Part shown: positions 56,944 through 64,000 of the stretch, piece by piece
Layout of the letters: each line of letters begins with the position of its first letter
Position numbering within the stretch: position 1 is the stretch's first letter
Source: Paulinella micropora
Lineage: Eukaryota > Cercozoa > Imbricatea > Euglyphida
Direction of reading: 5' to 3'
Length of the DNA stretch: 64,000 nucleotides
NCBI GenBank assembly: GCA_009731375.1
Contig: BJOX01000009.1
Span: forward strand, 1,208,968-1,272,967
Translations under genes and position numbers: made by a program
The notes under the pieces: generated by a model
Database searches by the model: none
What the model saw: only the letters and a program-made list of their open reading frames with translations
Told to the model about the DNA's origin: nothing

Positions 56944-58740
56944 TCAGCAGTGTGAACTTATTCTTGTCATAGAGATGCAGAGCAATGAGGAATATAGAAT
57001 TATGGTCTTGTGGTTGTAAAAGAGAGTGTACTGGATGCACACATTTGTCAAGACAGATGCAAGCTGAGTAACAGACTGCAACTGCTCAGATTCAAAGTCA
57101 AAGATTTCAAACACAATCAATGTTCCTGTGCACAAGGGCTGGTATCCATTTGCCTTTAAGTATAGAATGAGGGAAGCAATGGCCAGAGTACAACTCATCT
57201 CTGCATGTCCACCTCTCCTCGCCACCTCCTCTTCTTCTCTGTATTTCTCGTAACTCAACAGATCAAATCCAGCTCCACTGAGTGATCGATCATAGAGGTG
57301 TTCTAGGACTTCATAATCCTGCTCCACCTCACATTAGCTTTGCTGGAAGCTCCTGTACATCTCATTGAACTTTGTCGAGAGGGACTTCTCTATGTCAGCA
57401 TCGTTGGCAGTGATAGCATAAAGCTTAAGTGCACCTTCCCCAATTTTGATTTTAGACAGTGCTGCCTGCAGCGCCTGCTTTTTTTTTCTGAGAGTTACTT
57501 AAATTAATTACTGTCACTCCCCCTGAGCATCCTCCTCCTGTGGGTCCCCCTTCACTTTCTTGGGAGCTGGCGGCCAGGTGTGATAGATTGCGCAGTTGGC
57601 GGTGGAGGCACCAGTGCAACTGCAATTGCCACTACTATCTTCTCTTTCTGCTCCTTCTACTCTCTCTCTGCATAGTCTACTCTTCTTTTACTAGTCGTGC
57701 TAGATAAGTCACAAACTGTGCTAGCACTGTAGCACTAGAGAGGAAATGTGTCTTTTCTTTCATGACAATCTTATCAGCTCTGTTTGTGATTGAGATTGCT
57801 GAAAGAGTGTCTTTAAAAAGAGAGTGATCTTTTGTGTGTGCTCATTGTTTCCACTTATGTTTTTAGCTATTCTCCTTAAAAAGCATCTTATGAAGTTATG
57901 TGAGACGTTCAAGCACGTAACAATAATGATCAACCTCCTCGTAGACAGGATGTTGCATTGTGTTTTCTTTTAGTGCTTTGTACATCTAGTTGTAAGCACT
58001 CAAGTAGGCAGTTACAAAAGCCTAAAGAGAAAACTCAATACCACTTTGGTTTCTACCTTTGAACTTTCTCTCTAGATTCTTGATATCAGTGGGACACTGC
58101 AGACAGACAGCCATGCTGCAGGTGTGTGTTTATTCCTTCACTATATGTTTGTGCGGTAATGAAATTCTGCAAAGAGCACAGCTGCGTAGAGTGCAGCAGA
58201 GATGTCGTATATGTCGCACTTGTTAAGGATGCACGTGTCGCAATATTTAATCTCTAGCAGTAGCACTCTTTCTTGCTCAGTCCTCACTTTGACAAAGAGA
58301 GGCTTCGCGTACTCCGGAATTTCGATCAGAAGGTCATCTTGACCCTGTCCTGATCTATTCCACTTCTCAAGGGGAATATAAAGATGTCTTTTATAATAAG
58401 TTAGGTAGACTGTTAAGAAGCAATCTTCATCATCATATACCGCAAACTCCTTCCATGCGGCTGGGATACTCTTGCTAATATCCTTAATCTCCTCTTTTGA
58501 TCCTCTGGCAGTGGAGAGCATCCAGTCTGACTTGCACTCCTTGTGCATCACGACCCCTTGTCAACTGCACTTCTTCTGTGTACTCGTCTCTCTCCTCCTC
58601 TTCTCTTCCTCTTCTCTCTTCTGAGTACTCCTCCCTCTCCTCTTCTCCCTCATCAAGATCATAATTGGATGTTACATCTAGATCACCCTGCTCAGTCTTG
58701 TCCTCTATTTTATGCTATGAGAGTCTTGTCTGAATTTTTT
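56944..58740 (-). pseudogene. Ty3-like relic: unrecognised N-terminal region with in-frame stops
   Basis: Coding-like minus-strand sequence starts in an acidic segment (58730-58560), continues at 58551-58141, then at about 58114-57500, and again at about 57600-56944. Between them are frame changes, some at short homopolymers. In-frame stops are almost all TAG or TAA (near 58023, 57987, 57897, 57864 and just before 57330), with few TGA. Gag would be expected here, but no CCHC knuckle or known domain is recognised. Confidence 0.4.
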
Positions 58741-58840
58741 TCTTTCTTCTTCTTCTTCTTCTTCTTCTTCTTCTTCTTCTTCTTCTTCTTCTTCTTCTTC
58801 TTCTTCTTTTTCTTCTTCTTCTTCTTCTTCCTCTCTCTCT
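58741..58840. repeat. (CTT)n array
   Basis: About 30 CTT units with small interruptions, then a short CT stretch. Confidence 0.96.
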
Positions 58841-59293
58841 CTCTCTATTCAACCTTCTTCTCCCCCTTCCTTTTCTCTGTTGTAACAGTTATGATGTGTC
58901 AGACACTACACAAAGATAGCGATAGAGTTGCCAAAAGAGCTGTTTTGTACAAGTCAGTTTATCGTTAGACAGTGCTTCAATACTTGTTTCGCTTTTGTGT
59001 GAGAGATATGCAATTTCCTCTGGTTTCTGTAGAGAAAATGCACAGAAAATGATTCAGAACAAAAAGTAGAAGTGCTGTGCTAGTTTCTCCTCTGTGTCTT
59101 TGTTTGTTGCTTGTTTCGCACTGGTCCTGCTTGGCTTTATGGAAGCGGCAAGAGGAACTCGAGTAGATGTGCCCTGGTGTCTTGTAAAAGAACACATAAA
59201 AGCAAAATTTGCACAAAAGCTAAAACAAGTTATGCCAGCTTGTGACAAATTTATTGCTTGTTTGCAAGTTTTTGTTCGACGACGTGTTGGAGT
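58841..59293. other. Non-repetitive stretch, no confident gene
   Basis: No confident gene. On the + strand a frame from ATG at 59139 reads MEAARGTRVDVPWCLVKEH and continues into the duplication that follows. It is plausible but unsupported. A helix-like hydrophobic stretch lies just upstream without an ATG. Confidence 0.3.
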
Positions 59294-59625
59294 GACCGCT
59301 CGATGTCTGTCGCCTAGTCTGTGGCGGCGTGGACGCACAGCGGTGGGTGCGTGTTGCGGCCTTGCCATCGCTCTCTTGGGCAGCTAGCGCCTGATAGCAA
59401 TAGCCTGAGGCTTGCAAAGTTATGCTGTAACGCGTTACACTACAAGGACGCAGAGAAGTGGGACAAATACTCACTCCACTTGAAGTCCTGGGGCCTGGAC
59501 TAAACGCTTTCTCTGTGCTGCAACGGCATGGAAATGACCAGCACGAGGCGCACCTCCATCAGCAAGGCACATTTGTTAACTACTGTTTATATTGAGCTAG
59601 TAAAGTGTCTTGCTCTCCTGCACAA

Positions 59626-59657
<32 letters not shown>

Positions 59658-60296
59658 ACACACACACACACAGACACACATGCTTGGTTTGAAATGCTCG
59701 CTCTGTCTATAACATCCACACATACACACACACACACACACATACACGCAGCTGTCATTGCACATATGCTCAAGGTACCTACAGCGCCTTAGCGATCGCG
59801 TCTATGTCGCTGATGCCGTTGAAGTCGAAGCACACTTTAGCCAGGCTCGTGTTTACCAAGTAACACTTGACATGTTATTTACACCGCAAACTTGCCATTT
59901 TCCTATGCTACCGGGCCCATGTGGCAGCGTTGTCGCGTTCTGATTGGAATGATTGGGCAGGTTGTCTTGTTAACCAGCATAGTTGCATTTGCCTACCTGC
60001 AGCACCGATGAGAACAACAGAAGCAGCACGCGCAACAAAACCGGCAGTAACGACAACAATAGCAACAACAACAACAACAACGACAGTAACAACAACAACA
60101 GCTTCCGTATGTCCTTGCAGGACCGTGACGCTCTGGCCGATCCTTGTTCGAGTCCTTCTGAGAGCCTGAGCGGAGGAAGTCAACTCTGCTGCACACTTCG
60201 CTTCGCATGCACAAAGTGCGTAGCAGAGCTGAGAAGTAAGCACGAGGGCGCACGGCTGGAGCACTCAAAAGATCGACTAGAGCGATACTAATATCG
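59294..60296 (+). repeat. Large direct duplication, first copy (~1.0 kb)
   Basis: Matches 60953-62177 over most of its length, from GACCGCTCGATGTCTGTCGCC to ATCGACTAGAGCGATA. It includes CA arrays at 59625-59680 and an AAC array near 60050. No protein or RNA is recognised in it on either strand; several frames are open but none is conserved in a convincing way. Confidence 0.85.
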
Positions 60297-60439
60297 TCCA
60301 AAACTTAGACTCCAGGTCGAGGTCCTATACCAGAACAAGCTCAACCCACATGTCATAAGATCAGCGAAAAAAAGCGAAATCGAACATAAGTAAAACCAAG
60401 ATTAGAAACTCATGCTCTGCAGGTAAACTATTCTTTTAT

Positions 60440-60640
60440 AAATACCGATTGTGGATCCAACACAATCGGAAATGATGGAGCAAAAACAATAGCAGCAGCT
60501 TTGTAGGTGTCTTAATGTTTGCTCCATCTGAACCAATGTTATTGACACTCAATCGAAGCACGGCAATAATAACAACAGCGACGACGACATAACAGGGTCT
60601 TGTTTACCAGCAGAGTTGCATTCGCCTACATGTGATGTCA
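60440..60640 (+). repeat. Diverged third copy of part of the duplication
   Basis: Shares GGATCCAACA, GCACGGCAATAA and GTTGCATTCGCCTAC with 61640-61800, the part present only in the second large copy. It suggests the ancestral unit included this segment. Confidence 0.6.
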
Positions 60641-60952
60641 CGGTGGCCTGCCCACCAAAGTGCAGCATAGTAAATACAGACCGCTGCAGTGGTGTATGGA
60701 TGTTCTGATCCTTCAAACACTACTCCAGCGATCGGACAGCCCACACCATAATGAAAGCGTTGCCGACTGCAAGTAAACTCCGCAGACTGCGTGGCAGAAC
60801 TGGAGATTATGTCTTGAAAGTGCCTTTAGCGAGCATGTATGTGGTTATGTAAACCCCTTCCTTTTCACTCGTATTACAGTCAGTCCATCGATTCAATCGT
60901 CCTCTTCGCTGTTGCAGTTTCTTCCTTGCTTCGGAGTCCGCAACCGCTGCCT
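60641..60952. other. Non-repetitive spacer
   Basis: No gene or repeat recognised between the duplication copies here. Confidence 0.6.
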
Positions 60953-61282
60953 GACCGCGCGATGTCTGTCGCCTAGTCTGTGGCGGCGTGGACGCACAGC
61001 GGTGGGTGCGTGTTGCGGCCTTGCCATCGCTCTCTTGGGCAGCTAGCGCCTGATAGCAATAGCCTGAGGCTTGCAAAGTTATGCTGTAACGCGTTACACT
61101 ACAAGGACGCAGAGAAGTGGGACAAATACTCACTCCACTTGAACTACTGGGGCCTGGACTAAACGCTTTCTCTGTGCTGCAACGGCATGGAAATGACCAG
61201 CACGAGGCGCACCTCCATCAGCAAGGCACATTTGTTAACATTGAGCTAGTAAAGTGTCTTGCTCTCCTGAACACACACACAA

Positions 61283-61313
<31 letters not shown>

Positions 61314-61863
61314 CACACACACACACAGACACACATGCTTGGTTTGAAATGCTCGCTCTGTCTATAACAAACACAAACACACACACACACACGCATACAA
61401 ACAGCTGTCATTGCACATATGCTTAAGGTACCTGCAGCGCCTTGGCGATGGCGTCTATGTCGCTGATGCCGTTGAAGTCGAAGCACACTTTAGCCAGGCT
61501 CGTGTTTACCAAGTAACACTTGACATGTTATTTACACCGCAAACTTGCCATTTTCCTATGCTACCGGGCCCATGTGGCAGCGTTGTCGCGTTCTGATTGG
61601 AATGATTGGGCAGGTTAACAAGATTCTGATGAAGGTCGATTTTGGATCCAACAAACTCGCAGAATCAGATGGAAGGCAAAAAGCGAAAGAGGCAGCTGAG
61701 CAGCTGCCTTGTGACATCCGCTCAACATTTATCGAGCACGGCAATAAGAACAACAACGACAACGAAATATCAGGCTCTTGTTAACCAGCATAGTTGCGTT
61801 TGCCTACCTGCAGCACCGATGAGAACAATAGAAGCAGCATGCGAAACGAAACCGGCAGTAACG

Positions 61864-61896
<33 letters not shown>

Positions 61897-62177
61897 CCAT
61901 CAACAACAACAACAACAACAACAACACAACAACAACAACAACAACACAACAACAACAACAACAGTAACAACAACAACAGCTTCTGTATGTCCTTGCAGGA
62001 CCGTGACGCTCTGGTCGATCCTTGTTCGAGTCCTTCTGAGAGCCTGAGCGGAGGAAGTCAACTCTGCTGCACACTTCGCTTCGCATCCACCAAGTGCGTA
62101 GCAGTGCTGAGAAGTAAGCACGAGGGCGCGGCTGGAGCACTCAAAAGATCGACCAGAGCGATATATACTAATGCCGT
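60953..62177 (+). repeat. Large direct duplication, second copy (~1.2 kb)
   Basis: Nearly identical to the first copy, but with about 155 bp extra (61617-61772), a GA array in place of part of the CA array (61287-61311), and a longer AAC array (61862-61975). Confidence 0.85.
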
Positions 62178-62728
62178 CAGCTGCAGTCGAGCCAAACCAC
62201 TCCGCACCCCACCCCCCTCATAGACCAGAAGAAACTCCACAAGTCACAACCATAAACATACAGTTGTGCCACACATGAAGTAGTTTTTTTACCAAGTTGT
62301 GGGACAGCGACATGAAGTTTCTTTGCCAAGTAGTCACGGGAGCTCAGTCCACGGTCCCGCGCAATGCGATAGGGCACGTAATGATTGTGCTGGCGGTCCT
62401 CCGAGACCAAGTAAGCAAACAACTGCCAGTGCGGAACGAAGTGGACTACTGTGAAGGGTAACAAAATCGGGTTGTTGATGCATTTCCTATGCGGCTCTAG
62501 CAACGCGGTTGGATGATCACAGTCATTGAGCCGCAAATCAAAGAATGTGTCGACATGCGTCTGTCCAACGCCACAGAACGGAGCGAATTGCCTCATCACG
62601 TCTGTTTCTCTGCAGAACCCACGCAAAACGTAGCCACAAAAGCAACTCAACTGGCCGGGCCGGAAACTATTACCGGTATTCTTTCGTCTTAAAAGTGGTA
62701 CCGGCACGTTTCTCTTTCCCTTTTGCAC
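62177..62728 (-). CDS. Hypothetical protein, 183 codons
   Basis: Minus-strand frame beginning MQKGKRNVPVPLLRRK and ending in a Trp-rich stretch. It is not low-complexity, unlike most frames here, and has a mixed composition with Cys and His residues (SCFCGYVLRGFC, NDCDHPTALLEPHRKC). No known family is recognised. Start and coding status are uncertain; it overlaps the end of the duplication. Confidence 0.35.
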   Translation of the reverse strand: MQKGKRNVPVPLLRRKNTGNSFRPGQLSCFCGYVLRGFCRETDVMRQFAPFCGVGQTHVDTFFDLRLNDCDHPTALLEPHRKCINNPILLPFTVVHFVPHWQLFAYLVSEDRQHNHYVPYRIARDRGLSSRDYLAKKLHVAVPQLGKKTTSCVAQLYVYGCDLWSFFWSMRGVGCGVVWLDCS

Positions 62729-62759
62729 TTGGATTCATTTTTGCTGTTGTCGTTGATTT

Positions 62760-63083
62760 TGTGTTTGTTTGTTTGTTTGTTTGTTTGTTTCTTTGTTCGT
62801 TTGTTTATTTATTATCTTTCTTTCTTTCTTTCTTTCTTCTTTCTTTCCAATGCTGCAGGGGTTGATGTTTTTGTAGTTTGTTGGTTGTTTGTTGGTTGTT
62901 CTTGTTATTGTTGTTGTTCAATTTAATAATAATAATAAAACTTAAACAAAGTATTTAAAATGCAAGATGGTGTGTGGCTACGGCCTTCGTTGTTGTTGTT
63001 GTTGTTGTTGTTGTTGAATTTAATAATAGTAAAATTTAAACAGCGTGCTTAAAATGCAAGATGGTGTGTGGCTACGGCCTTCA
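62760..63083. repeat. TTTG/TTTC arrays and an ~80-bp tandem duplicate
   Basis: (TTTG)n and (TTTC)n at 62760-62845. Then TTGTTG + AATTTAATAATAATA... + GCAAGATGGTGTGTGGCTAC occurs twice, at about 62905-62990 and 63008-63083. Confidence 0.8.
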
Positions 63084-63440
63084 CTTGCACTTTCATCCCC
63101 GGCCGACGGGATGCCAGAGCCTGCTATTTATAAGACTATAGATCTCTAGAGCTCGGGAACAAAATAATAAAGAAAGAAGGATGAGCAGAAGAGTGCGCCC
63201 TACAGTCAAGAAAGGGAGAGAAGGAAAGATAGTGAGCGATGCATACTAGAATCATCGGAGCTAGCCTACCAATGGGAAGAAGAGGAAGAGAGAAGGGAGA
63301 TGAAGGAGGAGGAGAAACTCTCCGTGACAATGAGAAACCAGTTCGAGCAACAAGATAGAAGCTCACGCGTGATACAAAGTCTTAGTATGGGGTTAGCAAA
63401 CACCAGCAATTAGTCACAAGCGCTGGAGGCTGGAAGAGAG
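63084..63440. other. Non-repetitive stretch, no gene recognised
   Basis: Contains a TATTTATAAG motif at about 63124 that could be a TATA box, but no downstream coding sequence supports it. Confidence 0.4.
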
Positions 63441-63788
63441 AGGTGTCTGTTGTTGTTGTTGTTGTTGTTGTTGCTGCTGCTGCTGTTGTTGTTGTTGCTG
63501 CTGCAGTTGTTGTTAGCTGTTGTTGTTGTTGTTTTTTGTTTGTTGTTGTTGTTGTTGCTGCTGTTGTTGTTGTGTTGTTGTTATTGTTCTTGTTCTTGTT
63601 CTTGTTCTTGTTGTTGATCTTGTTCTTGTTCTTGATGATGATGATGATGATGATGTTGCTGTTGTTGTTGTTGTTGCTGCTGCTGCTGTTGTTGTTGTTG
63701 TTGTTGTTTGTCGTTTTTGGTTGTTTGTTTGTTTGTTTGTTGTTGTTGTTGTTGTTGTTGTTGCTGTCATTTTTGTTACTGTTGTTGT

Positions 63789-63819
<31 letters not shown>

Positions 63820-63929
63820 GCTGCTGTTGTTGCTGTCTGTGTGTCTGTCTTTCTGTCTTTCTGTCTGTGTGTCTGTCTGTCTTTCTGTCTGTCTGTCTGT
63901 GTGTCTCTGTACCTGTCTGTCCGCCTGTC

Positions 63930-64000
<71 letters not shown>
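63441..64000. repeat. TTG/CTG, TCTG and CT arrays
   Basis: (TTG)n with CTG blocks and TTGTTC units to 63835, then TCTG and finally (CT)n to the end of the window. Confidence 0.96.

Noticed and set aside
54805-58740. Alternative genetic code with TAA/TAG read as Gln
   Set aside because: The intact retrotransposon frame nearby has no internal TAA/TAG over about 1,090 codons, and normal Gln codons occur throughout the relic. Decay is simpler.
63084-63200. Promoter with a TATA box at about 63124
   Set aside because: Only the short AT motif supports it; no transcript start or coding sequence is evident downstream.

Overview
The window is from a eukaryotic nuclear genome, probably an invertebrate animal. 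Coding DNA is split into very short exons with GT-AG junctions, there are tRNA-derived SINEs, several MITE-like families, a non-LTR retrotransposon with a restriction-like endonuclease, and a decayed Ty3-like element. No species can be named. About 85% of the window is simple repeats (CATA, TATG, CTAT, CTAC, TTAC, ATT, TA, CT, CA, TTG), and thirteen runs of N interrupt it. Nearly all long open frames are translations of these repeats and are not genes.

The main finding is a gene hidden in the repeats. From about 2.9 to 54.6 kb on the + strand I read some twenty tiny exon candidates (25-156 nt), the clear ones bounded by AG and GT. Wherever both sides are visible, the reading phases of neighbours agree. 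In order they spell a 12-helix major facilitator (MFS) transporter of the DHA1 type, perhaps MFSD9-like: helix 1, the loop to helix 2, helices 3-4, the helix 5 region, a charged central loop, helices 7-12, and a terminal exon with a stop at 54642-54644. The exon for MFS motif A and most of one helix 5/6 exon are not visible; gaps lie nearby. The N-terminal exon is probably upstream of the window.

The introns are built unusually. Each is a microsatellite punctuated by short islands, and most islands are truncated copies of the edge of the adjacent exon. Upstream of an exon the islands carry its acceptor and 5' part; downstream they carry its 3' part and donor. The intact exon sits between the two arrays. 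This repeats independently for at least seven exons, each with its own tetranucleotide or TA repeat.

Mobile elements in the introns: five copies of a tRNA-derived SINE with an (ATT)n tail; three copies of a ~410-bp family; nine copies of a ~145-bp double-hairpin foldback element; a 210-bp MITE, one copy nested in a foldback element; a TIR element with an internal minisatellite; a 5'-truncated family embedded in (CTAT)n; and, at 45341-48924, a retrotransposon with a complete RT, CCHC and endonuclease frame, also embedded in (CTAT)n.

From 54.8 to 58.7 kb the minus strand holds a broken Ty3-like polyprotein. From 59.3 to 62.2 kb there is a direct duplication of about 1 kb, followed by an unrecognised 183-codon minus-strand frame and TTG/CTG/CT repeats to the end.
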